From: Paramecium tetraurelia
Lineage: Eukaryota > Ciliophora > Oligohymenophorea > Peniculida > Parameciidae
Assembly: GCF_000165425.1 (NCBI RefSeq)
Contig: NW_001799100.1
Span: 496,001 to 560,000, forward strand
Direction of reading: 5' to 3'
DNA length: 64,000 nt
Both the position numbers and the translations under genes were made by a program. The notes beneath the pieces were generated by a model that worked only from the letters and a program-made list of their open reading frames with translations, was not told the DNA's origin and did not search any database. This document shows, piece by piece, positions 48,948-60,844 of this stretch (within the stretch, counting starts at the first letter, position 1; the number at the start of each line of letters is the position of its first letter).

Positions 48948-50623
48948 ATGAATAGAAGATTACAAATAGAGCATGGGAATCTCAAAGTTAAGAGAGCTCT
49001 TATGAGATAATAGATCAATTAATCCCATAGAATCGATAGGGATTTTGACATCGATGAAAGATTTCGTTCAAATTCAATGTGTATGAAAAATGATGAATTT
49101 GAGATTGAAGACCCTGAATATTATGATCAATAATAAACTTGGGAAAGACTGGATAGATTGGTACAAAGTTTACCAAACTAAAGAAACAGTTGTTCATGGG
49201 TGATATTCGAAGATTGTATGTATATTTTTGGTGGGTTTACCTTTAATGGAAGATTGGATGATGTCCACAGATATTCATTTCAATCGAACCAATGGTAAAG
49301 GTTGAACACTACTGGAACCAAACCCACTGCAAGAGAGAATAATGGCGCAATTGAATATAAAGGGTAAATGTACATATTTGGGGGATGTGATGGATTATTA
49401 TGGTTAAATGACTTTTATTCATTGAATCTAAAAACTTTGATTTGGGAAAAGATAGAACCTACTGGTCAATGTCCATCTGAAAGATTTGGAATAGCCTGTG
49501 GAGCATACTAGACGAAAATGTTAATTTTTGGTGGATGTGATGGCAATCATTATCTCAATGATGCTTATGTATGGGATTTTGAAGAGCAAGTTTGGAATAA
49601 ATTATAATTAATTGGAGACATACCCTCTGCTAGATCTTGTCCTTCATTCAGTGTATTAAATAATTAAATCTATATTTTTGGTGGTTTTGATGGTGTTAAT
49701 AGATTGAATGATTTCTACAAAATTAACATATTCACTGGAAAAGTAAAAAGAATTAGTCAACATGGCACAATACCATGTCCAAGATATGTAAATTATACAT
49801 ATGATTATTTAGTTTCATGCATCTGAAATTTATTAAAATAAGTTATTATTATTTGGTGGATTCAATGGTCAAGCAAGACTAAATGATTTGTACGAGTTTG
49901 ATTTTGGAATTAAAACTTGGAAAAAACTGGAAGTGCATGAATCACCTAAAGGGAGATCTAGTATGGTTTTTTAAATATACAACGATTCCCTTTATATTTT
50001 TGGAGGATATGATGGTGATGAGTTACTCAATGACATCTATAAACTAGAATTTAAGAATGCTCATATGCCTAGATCTAGCTTTCTATCAGATTTGCATACT
50101 TTGATTAACAATCCTTTGATGAGTGATGTAGTGTTCCTTGTGGAGGATCATTAAATTTATGCTAATAAATGTATTCTAGGTGCGAGAAGTGAACACTTTC
50201 AGACTTTGTTTTTTGAGGAATTCAGAGATAAAGAATAAATATTCATAGAAATCACTGATTGTGCTTATTAAACATTCATGGATATGTTACTGTATATCTA
50301 TACAGATCAACTAGATTACTCTTTCAATACAAATAGGCTATTAAATCTCATCATTCTATCTGATTAATATTTGCTATAAAGATTGAAATATTTATGCGAA
50401 GAGTAGTTAATTAGGAAAATTAATTGCAATAATGTTATTGATATAATCTTATTTTCAAAAAAGTAATTTTCCATTTTATATTAGATATAATTGTAAATTA
50501 TTGTTAGTATAAACAATGAAATAACTGATTGACAATATTTCAACTATTAAAAAAAGGAAAGATTTTATTAAATTGGCTTAAGAACCTGAAATACTTTTGG
50601 AGATTATACAAAAGAAATGTTGA
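48948..50623 (+). CDS. Kelch-repeat and BTB protein
   Basis: A 542-residue protein. Six Kelch repeats span residues ~70-370 (MYIFGGFTFNGRLDDVHRY, MYIFGGCDGLLWLNDFY, MLIFGGCDGNHYLNDAY, IYIFGGFDGVNRLNDFY, LLLFGGFNGQARLNDLY, LYIFGGYDGDELLNDIY). A BTB domain follows (SDVVFLVEDHQIYANKCILGARSEHFQTLF) with a BACK-like C-terminal segment. Introns: 49788-49812 (25 nt) and 50463-50484 (22 nt). The Kelch-before-BTB order is that of LZTR1-type and plant/protist proteins that serve as substrate adaptors of Cullin-3 ubiquitin ligases. Substrate unknown. Confidence 0.92.
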
Positions 50624-50697
50624 TTAATATATATTACTCTTTATAATTATGCAGTTTGTGATATCAGAAGTAGAATAATTATATTAAATTATTAAAT

Positions 50698-51180
50698 TCA
50701 ATTATTTAATAATGCTAATAAATCCATTTCAACTTTTTCAAACTCTGATTTTAGTTTATTTAAAAAGTTTGTGGTTATTTAAGTGAAGTTCATTTATATT
50801 CTATCCTTTTATTCCTCCAATTATTATTTAGTATTAGTTTTAACTTAATTCACAGGTTTTTCTTGCACTTAATCCTTTCTAGTTTTGCTAACAATTTTAC
50901 TTTCTGTTTTATCCTTTTTCAATTTGCCTTGTTCTACCTTAGCATTATTCTTATTTGCTTGTGCAGTGCTCTACTCTTAATAAATTTGCTTAATTTATTC
51001 CATTACTTTTTGATATTGAAGATTATATATATTAGTATTTGTTTTTAATTCACAATTTTCAGAATTTTTAATGGGACAATCAATTTTAGAGGCTCCTTCC
51101 CTCAATTTTGGCTTATTTTGCTACTAATCTAACTGACTACTTTACTTCTCGACCCTTTCTTATTTAACTTTCTTTAGCAT
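50698..51180 (-). CDS. small Lys/Gln-rich protein
   Basis: A 160-residue intronless frame from ATG at 51180: MLKKVKQERVEKQSSQLDQQQNK at the start, a Lys-rich linker, and a C-terminal helix (FLNKLKSEFEKVEMDLLALLNN). Highly charged and mostly disordered. No family recognised. The frame is open upstream of this ATG, so the start is uncertain. Confidence 0.55.
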
Positions 51181-51441
51181 TTATTTAATTAGTACATCTA
51201 CCTCAAGAAATATATTGAATTAAAATAAAAAAATCAACCTAATAATTTTTTATTAATTTATATAGATATTTATTTAAATATTAACAAAGAAACAATGAAT
51301 AACCTAAATGAAATATATAAAAAATCAGATATTCTATTTATTCCCTACATAGAAATAATAGATATTTTTTGAAGATTAACATAATTATACCTAAATACAA
51401 TCAAATTTATATTATGATTTATTTATTTATAAAATTCATTA

Positions 51442-53515
51442 TCACACATATAATGCTAATAAAAATGAATTTATTAGATATATTAATTCCTCCTTAGTTA
51501 CAATATTAATGTTGGAATCTTCAGAATCAGTAGAATTAGAAGTTTAATTTGTGTCTGTTGAATTCAACGCTTAATTTGTATCTGTTGAATTAGATGTTGT
51601 ATCAGTAGAATTAGATGTCGTATCAGTTGAATTAGTAGAAGTATCTGTTGAATTACTGGTAGGATTCGAAGTACTATTGTTGTTTGTATTTGTTGAATTA
51701 GTATCAGAATTTGTATTTGTAGAATTAGTGTTATTTGAAGTTGAATTTGAAGCCGACAAATTTACTGTAAGTAACTCGATTAACTTATAATTATCGCAAA
51801 AACCTCCTCTCAAAACATATCCTGCCTTGCATGAAGTACATTTATTATAATTTGAACACACCAAACAATTCTATGATTATTAGAAGTAATAAATACAGCT
51901 GGGCATCCAATACAATACTTGATATTTTCATTGACATAAGTGGAATCTGGACATTTGTCTAAGCAAGAACCCTTGTATCTATATTTGGTGCATTCTACAC
52001 TGCAATCTTTTGAGGAGTAACCTTACATACAGATACACTAAAATATCATAATTGTAGAATACTTCTGTGTTTATACAAAAACCTTTTGAACTACAAGAAT
52101 TTGGGCATTCATCAACATTTTAACAAAATTCTTCGGGATTTGAAGGACATTTTAAACTGCCATAATAATTTTCAGGAAGTTTAATGCTCTCCGTTTCGGA
52201 ACAATCGAATTCTTTTCCATCAACAACAAGTGATAATTTATTTGATACATCACATTTGTATTATATGCAAGTGTAGTCTGAATATGTTTTTGATTTTGAG
52301 ACTGATCCAGAAATACAAATACTATCAGAACCAAAGTGTTAGATTAAACTTGATGATTTCCAATAGTCGAAATTATCAGGATCCCTGCAATCGTAATTAG
52401 AGTAGATGTATTAATATTTGCATGGTCCTGATAATTATTCAGACATACATTTTGAAACCCCAGATTTATAAAAGGAACAGGACTTGGCTTAATCTACTGA
52501 GCAGAACTCAGAAAAGGTGCCTCCTTAGCATTGTGAATTTGCAAAATCACATCCTTTATTTTTCCCCCATAATGCTTTATCTGGTGAATATTCAGCTATT
52601 CGATAGAATCTTCATATAGATATCATTTTTACCCTGTGTCTTAAAATAGTTCAAATGTAAAATCTGTGATCAAGAAGTTTCCTGTCATGTCAGAACCTGT
52701 CATTATTTCATTGTAATAGAGAGTTCTCTCAAAATGGGAGCCTTGAGTCCCAGATCCTCCATTGTTTTCCATTTGCATTCCTTTTAATGTAGTGCAATTA
52801 AAATGATACTGAACAAAATTAGTTACCCTTGGGGTTGACAAGTAAATCACTTTTGAAACAGTATAGCTATTAGACGTGTTGTAGCTTTCTCCTGTGACTG
52901 AGTCATAATATCTAAAGAAATAATCATCCACAAATCCTAATCCATGTATGATTTCATGCACTGCAGTCTCAACATTATTTTCAAATAGGGAATCCGTCAT
53001 TTCCGACAATTTTGAATAATATATATTCCAAGACACCAAAGCAAAAATCGGTCGTAAAGTTAATTCATCATAAACTGCAGGACCACAATATGCTAAATAA
53101 GTTTCTGAATCTGAATTCTCCACATTTATAAATAAAACCTATATTAAAATAAAGGGGATACTAAATCTGCATCATATTCTTTCTGTTTTAATTCGTTGCT
53201 AATTGTGAATCCAAAAATTGATTTTGGATAACTACTTTAATAAGTAATCTTTTAACTTGATCTCCGAATTAACAAATGTTTTTAAAAGAATGTAGTTGTG
53301 ATTCCCAGTACAGTTTATAAAAATTTCACTGATGCAGGATCGTATGTATTATCCAAAAATTCATAATGAATCCTTAATGGTTCCCAAGTTAAAGAAGTTA
53401 TATTTGGTTTACTCTCCTCTAATTTCCGTTTTGATCCTTCACTCAACTTATAGTTCAATAACGATTCAGCATCAATGCAAGCCAACATTAGGAATGAAAA
53501 TATAAACGAAAACAT
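51442..53515 (-). CDS. leishmanolysin-type (M8) surface metalloprotease
   Basis: A 658-residue protein with signal peptide (MFSFIFSFLMLACIDA), a propeptide, and the zinc site HEIIHGLGF; the third ligand is the His in GTQGSHFE, and IMTG gives the Met-turn. So the GP63/leishmanolysin catalytic core is complete. After it come Cys-rich EGF-like and small Cys modules (CICMQGYSSKDC, CSNYNKCTSCKAGYVLRGGFC), a Ser/Thr/Asn/Asp repeat stalk and a hydrophobic end. Introns: 53139-53161, 52610-52632, 52038-52062 and 51871-51896 (23-26 nt). The predicted product is a secreted or surface-anchored protease. Confidence 0.92.
51530..51745 (-). repeat. imperfect repeat encoding NSTDTTS-like units
   Basis: Degenerate tandem units on the minus strand encode NST-D/N-T-N/S repeats forming the C-terminal stalk of the metalloprotease. 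Rich in N-glycosylation sequons, comparable in composition to the NSTTGT stalk of the surface antigen at 21779. Confidence 0.75.
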
Positions 53516-54164
53516 CTAATTAATTTAATATTTTTTTAAAAATATCATTTTTTGAACTTATTTCTGATTTCATAATATGTATGTCTAAATTATTTTACTT
53601 TATAATAGCCACATAATATTTGTTTATAATTTACAAGAATGATAATAATCATTATTTGGTATAGAATTTATAAGATACAATCTAAGTCAATAAAGAGGAG
53701 ATATCCTTTTGGAGAATCCTTCTATTTGACATAGTACTCAATAGACTCGGTGTAAGGAAGTTTCAACAAAATTTATTATGATACTTAATATAAATTTATT
53801 CTCTTTCATTGTTTAATCAGTTTGTGTTCTATAAATTTGATTAGAATGAAATTCTTATGATTTACTCTCTACTAATATACATCATGATGTCTAAATTTTC
53901 ATTTACTCTTAATTTTAACTATAGATTTAAAAGTCTCACTAAAACCATAAAAATACAAAGTTAATTAGAGTTAATTCACTCATAACAAAAACATGAAATC
54001 TTTAGCAATTAGTATTTTTAAAAAGCATCTTGATATAATTATGGTTTGAGTAGTTTAAAAGTAAATTAGTTTTAGTATCACTTATTATTAAAATATTTTT
54101 GGAAAAAAAGAATAAAACAATATAGTTTTTCCATTAATTTTATAATTAACAATAATAAATTTTT
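53516..54164. promoter_or_regulatory. divergent spacer
   Basis: About 650 AT-rich bases between the metalloprotease and ATPase start codons. No gene, RNA or repeat recognised. Confidence 0.5.
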
Positions 54165-57100
54165 ATGATTAAAAACTCTGATTTGGAAGGGGATCTCATG
54201 ATTGTTACTATCATTCCGTTAAGAATAATAGGAAGTAGAAAAATATTTGGGAGTATATTGTCAATTGTAACTCTTTTTATATTTTCTTTGATGTATTTTA
54301 AAACATAAAATATTAAGATGTCGATGGTTTATATCAATAAAATTACGTTTTTATTACAACGAAGAAAAGGAAATTTTGTATGCAACCCATTTACTTATTA
54401 TCAATTTACATGGAGAGAAGGAAATACACAAAGTTAAAAGGAATACGAATTCAAATTGCATTTATTTTAAATATAGACATATAGAATATAACTTTGAAGA
54501 TAATAAATTTCATCCTTTAGATACAGGCTACGTTGGGAAGGATTTCGACTCATAAAATGTAAATCCATTAAGTGAAGGAAAAGTTTTTGAATTAAATCGA
54601 ACATTTGGAAACTGTGAAGTTTTGGTTCCCATTCCAAGTATCACTTCATTTTTTGAGAATGAACTCACATCTCCACTTTATTTCACTTAATATACTTCAA
54701 TCACTGTCTTCATGTTAGAGGGCTTTTACTAGTTAGCAATCCTATAACCAATTATAGCATTGTTGACATCTTTAATAAATTACATTATTCTAAGAAGAGC
54801 TATGCAATAGTTAAAGAAGAAAGCAGAGAACTATTAGTAGATTTCAGTATTTAGATAGAATATATCTGGTAAGGTGGAATGCATTACAATCAATTCAATT
54901 GAGTTAGTTCCTGGAGATGTAATCTAAATATTCTGTAATTAAATATTGCCGTGTGATGGTTTGATATTAACTGGAGAAGTATTGGTTGACGAATAATCAT
55001 TAACAGGAGAATCAATTCCTGTGTAAAAGGAACATGTAACAAAAGATCTCTTGACTAACTTCAATTATTAAACCTACAAAAAATCAATCTTGTTTGATGG
55101 AACCAAAGTTTTAGATATCAAAAACACAGTAAAGGTTCTAGTCTTAAGAACGGGGTATTTATCCTACAAAGGGTAAATATTTCGAAATGCCTTATACCCT
55201 AAACCACCAAAAATCATATTTTTTATAGATGCAGTTAAATTCCTAGTGATAATTGCTGCTTTGATCATTGCATTGTATTTTGGATTACTATGGAAGATGG
55301 TTCTATTAGATTATGATCCAAGTCTCATTGCTTTGAGATTAGGAGATGCAATAGTGTGGATTCTACCTCCAAATATAGTAACAGTTGTGAATCTTACGAT
55401 GACAGCAACCCTTAGCAGATTGAAATTAAAAAAGATTCTAGGAACTCAACCAGATAAAACTTTAGAAGCATCGTAAACAGATGTTATTTGTTTTGATAAG
55501 ACAGGCACTTTAACAACCAATGAAATCAAAGTGAAATATGTATTTGATGATAAAAATAATAAAGTGTAATCAATATCAGATAGATAAATATTATAAATAT
55601 TGATGTCTTCCTGTCATCAATGTTACTTATTAGATAATTAATTGATAGGTGATACCTTAGAAATTGCTATGATAAATTATTCAAAACTAAATATTTAATA
55701 AGATAGTGAGTGTAAATTTAAAGTCATTTTAAATGAGAATGATTCAAATTTGGGGAGTTAAGAAATCACTTTGAAAGTGATTAAGATTTTTGAGTTTTCA
55801 AGCAACTTATAAAGGATGGGTGTGATAGCAATGAGTGATTAAATTATAAGAGAGAACCAAGAAAAAAGTCAAGGAGACACCAAGATCTAAAGTTATTAAT
55901 ACTTTTATTTTACTAAAGGATCAGCTGAAAAGATATCCTAATTGTGTATGTCTACACCAGAAGGATTTAAAGATTTAATAACTTAGGAATCTCTCAAAGG
56001 GATGAGAATTATAAGTGCTGGATATAAGAGAATAGATTCATAGGATATTCATAAATCTTAAAATGAATTAGAATAACGCTTGAACTATTTGGGATCCATC
56101 ATTTTTGAAAACGAATTAAAAAACGATTCAGCATAAACAATTGAAGAATTAAAGAAGGCTTAATTAAAAATGAAAATAATAAGCGGAGATCATATCTTAA
56201 GTTGCATAAATTGTGGAATTGAAAGTGGAATAATTGAATTTTAATAGTTAACCATTGTAATTGATTATGATGTCGAGTAGAATGATCTCACACTATAGGA
56301 GTTGAATAATAATCAAATAAAAGAATTAGAAGGAAAGAGTATTAATTAATCATCTTATGAGATGCTCTAATCACTTTTACCAAGTTCATTATATGTAAAT
56401 TCTATTTATGCTACTAAGACACATTAGAACTATTAATGGGCAATGAGTGGTTAGGCGTTTGAATATCTTAAAGATAAGAAGATACTAAATGAACTCATCT
56501 ATTTATGTTAAATCTTTGGCAGAATGAGTCCATCTCAGAAGAGTGAGGTAGTGAAAATACTATAGGAGCAAAGACTTCACGTGTGTATGATAGGTGATGG
56601 GTCAAATGATTGTCATGCTTTAAAATAATCAAACATAGGTATATCATTTTAGCAATGTGATGCAGCCTTAACTGCTTCCTTTGTTAATACTAATGATAGC
56701 ATAAATTGTATAATTGAAGTACTATTATAGAGCAAAGCTACGTCATGTAATGTTATGGAGATTTTCAAATATTATATGATTATAAATGTAAGTAAATATG
56801 TATCTGCATAATTGATGATGTATCAGATGCAGAATTTCAACAATGAAGAACTATTGTATCTGAATTATTTGAGTAATATTCCAATTGTTGCGTTGCAAAC
56901 CTTGACTCCTCCTTCTAGGAAATTGACGAAAGACAAAATTAACACTTCAATGATCAGCTTATCAAACTTCATTCCTATTTTGATTATACTTATCTTTAGC
57001 GGATTGAATATGTTGGGAAGTTATCTAATCCTTTATTATTAAGAATGGTATGTACCATATGATAACAATGAGAATGATACAAGATATTTCTTTTATGGAG

Positions 57101-57417
57101 ATATGAACACTTAACAGTTCCTCAACATGAATATTTATTTTTTATTATCTTTTTATTCCATCAATACTTATGGACCGTTTAAGATACCATTTTGGAAACA
57201 ACACCATTTGAATATTCCAGTCTTGGCATTCTTGATTTTGGGGATACTTATTTAATTTGTAGAAATGGGCTCTATTGATAATTATTTGGGGTTAACAGAT
57301 ATCAAGTTGAATGGCTAATATGAACTCAATTAATTCTATTTCAACATCACAATCTCAATGATAGTTATATTGATAGGAAGATTAGCATGGATTAAATAAT
57401 ATATATATTAATAATGA
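54165..57417 (+). CDS. P5-type ATPase (ATP13A-like cation/polyamine pump)
   Basis: A 1,075-residue protein. Early membrane segment, FKYRHIEY (P5 signature), LVPGDVI, LTGES, a P5-type segment KGQIFRNALYPKPP, phosphorylation site DKTGTLT (~residue 436), nucleotide-binding KGSAEKI, and the hinge GDGSNDCHAL (~800), followed by C-terminal helices. All catalytic residues are present. Instead of the usual PPALP in helix 4 it has ILPPNIVTVVNL, and where most have TGD it has ISGDH. One 25-nt intron at 54293-54317 in the first helix region. P5 ATPases act in ER or lysosomal membranes; P5B members export polyamines. Substrate here is unknown. Confidence 0.9.
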
Positions 57418-58949
57418 TTATAAATAAAACTTAATCAAACTTGAATAATATCAATTTCAATGATATTATAATTCCAATAAAGTTGCAGCATCCCTCCAGA
57501 AGAGTTCAAGTCCTGGAAACTGGCAAGGCAATGCAATTATTGAAAAGCTATCAAAAAACACCCTAGATTCTAACAGAATTCCATTCTCCAATAATAGTCA
57601 ATAGTATAAAATTAAGGAAAGACTCTAATTATTCATTACAACAATCATAGCAATTAACTGATAAGGAAACCAAACCATCCAAGATTGAATAAGAACTCAT
57701 CCCTAGCAAATTTAAATAAATTAATCTTCAAAGCAGTTTACCCTAGATTCCACTCTCAACAATGAATACCTAAACTAAATTAAACGATTTAACTCGAACT
57801 AGCAAACTGGTTCAATCACCCAAAAACAGTGATACAAAAAGATCGTTAGTGAGATCATAATTTAAAACGAATAGCAACAATCACAAAAATAATCTGACCA
57901 ACAATTCCACAACCACTGGAAGTAGCAAAGATTCAAGCTAAAATTAAATCAACTAATAGTATTAAATCTATGCCAAAAATATTATCTATTCTTATTGTGG
58001 AAAACCAAGAAAGCGAAGAGTAAATGTTTCTGCTAAAAGTTTCATTGTTTATGATTGCATCGAAAATAGGATAGTTTCTTAGAGAAAGTGTAACAAGAGG
58101 ATGGAAATAGCTAGTTTAACCAAGATTATGACATTCTACATAACGATGGTTATCTTAGCAAAATTCAATCTAAATTCTAAAGAAATTAGAGTCAAGGTTA
58201 CTAAAAAGGCCTCAGAGACCATTGGCACAACATCTGAATTGAAATACAATGACATCTTGACTATCCAGGATTTATTGTATGGATTGATGCTACCCTCAGG
58301 AAATGATGCTGCAATTCTCATTGCCTAGACCATTGGCACAATTATGTAAGGGTTTAAAATTATTCAGTTAGATTATTTTATGAATCCAATAAGTACTTGG
58401 ATAGTACATTGATAGATATTGAACAAATGAGTGCTGAAGGACATTATTATAATGTTGAATTGAAGACTCAATTATGTCCTATTGAAATTTTCATTAGCAA
58501 AATGAATTATTATTCAAATTTGATGGGTTAATAAAACACTCAATTTGCATGTGTTCATGGATTGGCTAATGAAGATAATGTATGTAAATCTCTTATCCTA
58601 GTATTCAAGTTGTCATGACATTGTGTTATTATCATTAGAATGTTTGAAATATGATATATTTCATTAAGTCATCTCCTGTAAGGAATACATTTCCAAATCA
58701 TTAAACAATAACAAATATTACGAGTGGAAAAATACAAACAAATTATTAGAAAAAGGATTTTTTGGTATTAAAACAGGCATAACTGATTCTGCTGGTCCTT
58801 GTCTTGCAAGTGCTTATCGGTCTAATGAAAAGGAATATTACATCATTGTTGTATTGAGCTGTAAGAATTTGCAACTGAGATTTGATGAAACTATTTCATT
58901 GTTATAACATGCAAAATACAAAAAGTCTTTGAATTCTATTATATAATGA
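57414..58949 (+). CDS. D-Ala-D-Ala carboxypeptidase-like serine hydrolase (peptidase S11)
   Basis: A 495-residue frame. The first ~190 residues are a Ser/Lys/Asn-rich, probably disordered extension. Then comes a bacterial-type penicillin-binding/S11 domain with its three motifs: SLTK (~residue 232), SGN (LPSGNDAA, ~293) and KTG (IKTGITDSAG, ~436), plus ACVHGLANEDN. Introns 58346-58371 (26 nt) and 58580-58601 (22 nt) show it is a ciliate gene, not contamination. In bacteria S11 enzymes trim peptidoglycan; here the substrate is unknown. The ATG at 57414 overlaps the ATPase stop (ATGA). Coding-like base composition before the next in-frame ATG (57531) supports the early start. No signal peptide seen. 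Confidence 0.85.
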
Positions 58950-59451
58950 ATTAACCATATAAATACTTATTCAAATACAATTCTAAGTTTAATTAATTAC
59001 TGAAAAAATATACAAGAAAATTAAGTAAAATTAAATTGTCATATCCAAAAAAGTAAATTATGTAATAGATTTATCAAAATGAATAAAATTAGGTACTAAT
59101 AGTAGTTTTATTCAATATAAATTTAAGGTTAAATGATATCAATCTAATTGTGTTGATAATTCTTTATATGTATTCATATGTATATTATAGATTTATCATA
59201 TTAAAAAAAATCATATTATTTGATAAATCTGCTTAATTACTTTACTCTTGATTTATACCTTTTGAAAACTAAATCTAACCTTTCCTTTATTCATTCAGAT
59301 AGAAATCTAGAAGGAAATTTCAATTCAGAAACTTAATATTTAGACAGTATTCTTTTTATATACATAGTATTTTCTAGAAACTTTAACATAAATTATATTG
59401 AATTTTAAAGTAATCTTTTTTTACAGAAATAAAATAATTAAAAAATTAGTA
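58950..59451. other. intergenic spacer
   Basis: About 500 very AT-rich bases; no gene recognised. Confidence 0.5.
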
Positions 59452-60106
59452 ATGCAAAAGACAATGTAAATTTTATTCTCGAAATTTCTCTAGCTCCCCC
59501 ATAGTTAAATGGTCTTAAAGAAAAGAAAATGTGTTTTTAACAGTTGAAGTGAGAGATTTGAAAGATGAAAAGGTTGACTTGACTTCAAACTCACTTAAAT
59601 TTTCAGCTACTGCAGAAGGTGTTAATTATACTTTTGAAATTAATTTCTTTGCTGAAGTTGTTGTCGAAGTACTTTCATTAATTATATCATTTAGGAAAGT
59701 AAATGGACCAATTATGGGTTGAACGTCAGATTTATTTTATCAAAGAAAGATAAAACTGCTTCATATTGGACTAGATTAATCAAAGAGACACACAAATTAC
59801 AATACTTATAGGTTTGATATATTTTCTAATAAAAGGTCGATTGGACAAAGTATATCGATGAAGATGATGAGGCTGAAGAGGGAGGCAAAGGTTTGGACGA
59901 TTGGGATTAGAACAAATTCTAAAATTTCGATTAAGGTGGTGCAGATGAGGATGACGAAGAGGCTGAAGAGGAATAGCCAAAGGAGGGTATGAATTGAAGC
60001 CATAATTTTAGGAAATGTTGACGATTTAGATAAGGAAGAAGAAGTCTAAAAAAATGATCAAGCCCCATAGGAAGGTGAATAGGAGAAATAAGCAGAGAGT
60101 AATTGA
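59452..60106 (+). CDS. Hsp90 co-chaperone p23
   Basis: A 183-residue protein. CS domain: PIVKWSQRKENVFLTVEV, VDLTSNSLKFSATAEGVNYTFEINFF, SKWTNYGLNVRFILSKKD, YWTRLIKETHKLQYLQVDWTKYIDED, which matches p23/Sba1 including the WxRL motif. An acidic tail (DEDDEEAEEEQ, ending EKQAESN) is typical. p23 binds the ATP-bound Hsp90 dimer and slows hydrolysis. Introns: 59466-59493 (28 nt), 59669-59694 (26), 59812-59835 (24) and 59987-60011 (25). The last intron adds 30 residues of acidic tail; without it the protein would stop at MN. Confidence 0.93.
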
Positions 60107-60261
60107 TAATGATATTATATCTATGTTTAAATAAGAAGATGTATGTTTTCTGTCCTTTATCATTATAATAAAGGCTATTGATGGTTCTTTTTGAATTCTA
60201 TTGTGCTATTTAATTAAAACCAATCGATATATGAAAATAATAATAAAATATATTTTCATTA

Positions 60262-60654
60262 TCATTTGTTTTTGCTTTATTTAAGAATTGAAAATAAGAT
60301 AACTTCATTTTCTGTTTACTCCTCTTTAAACTTCTGATCAAGTCGAGGGTTTATCTTTTCTTTATCTATGCCTTGGGTACACAATTGTAAGGTATCCTTA
60401 ATCTAAACTACTTCTTCTTCTGGTTCGAAAACGCAAACAGTGATGAAATTATCAAAGTTAATTCCATATCCACTGCCTTTTGCAATCTTCCTTCCTTTGC
60501 TATCATATCGATCACTCCGAGATGATTTATATCTAATTTTCTTCCTTTAAATGATTATTGGTTCAAAGTCATCAGGCTCTTCAGGCACATCTTCTTGATC
60601 GTCCACCTAAGCTCTACTTAGAACCAATTTGGGTCCTAAACAACTCGTTCGCAT
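60262..60654 (-). CDS. unrecognised 130-residue protein
   Basis: An intronless frame starting MRTSCLGPKLVLSRAQ, then an acidic stretch (DDQEDVPEEPDDFEP), a basic stretch (RKKIRYKSSRSDRYDSKGRK) and a C-terminal part GINFDNFITVCVFEPEEEVVQI. Codon usage is clearly coding-like and the frame is long relative to surrounding spacer. No family recognised; no membrane segment. Confidence 0.65.
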
Positions 60655-60844
60655 GGAAAAGCTAATTATTAATATAATAAACTTTCATTTTTGTTAATAA
60701 ATAAAAGGAATCTCAAAAAATTATAACATTTACATTCAATAAGAATTATCGAAGATATACTTTTAATAATTAAAGCATCAATAAAAATAAATATGCAAAT
60801 TCTGCTTATCACTATAACAAAATAAATTAAATTATTTAATATTC

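Noticed and set aside
57414-58949. Bacterial contamination as source of the S11 gene
   Set aside because: The frame uses TAA/TAG as Gln and contains two 22-26 nt introns like its neighbours.
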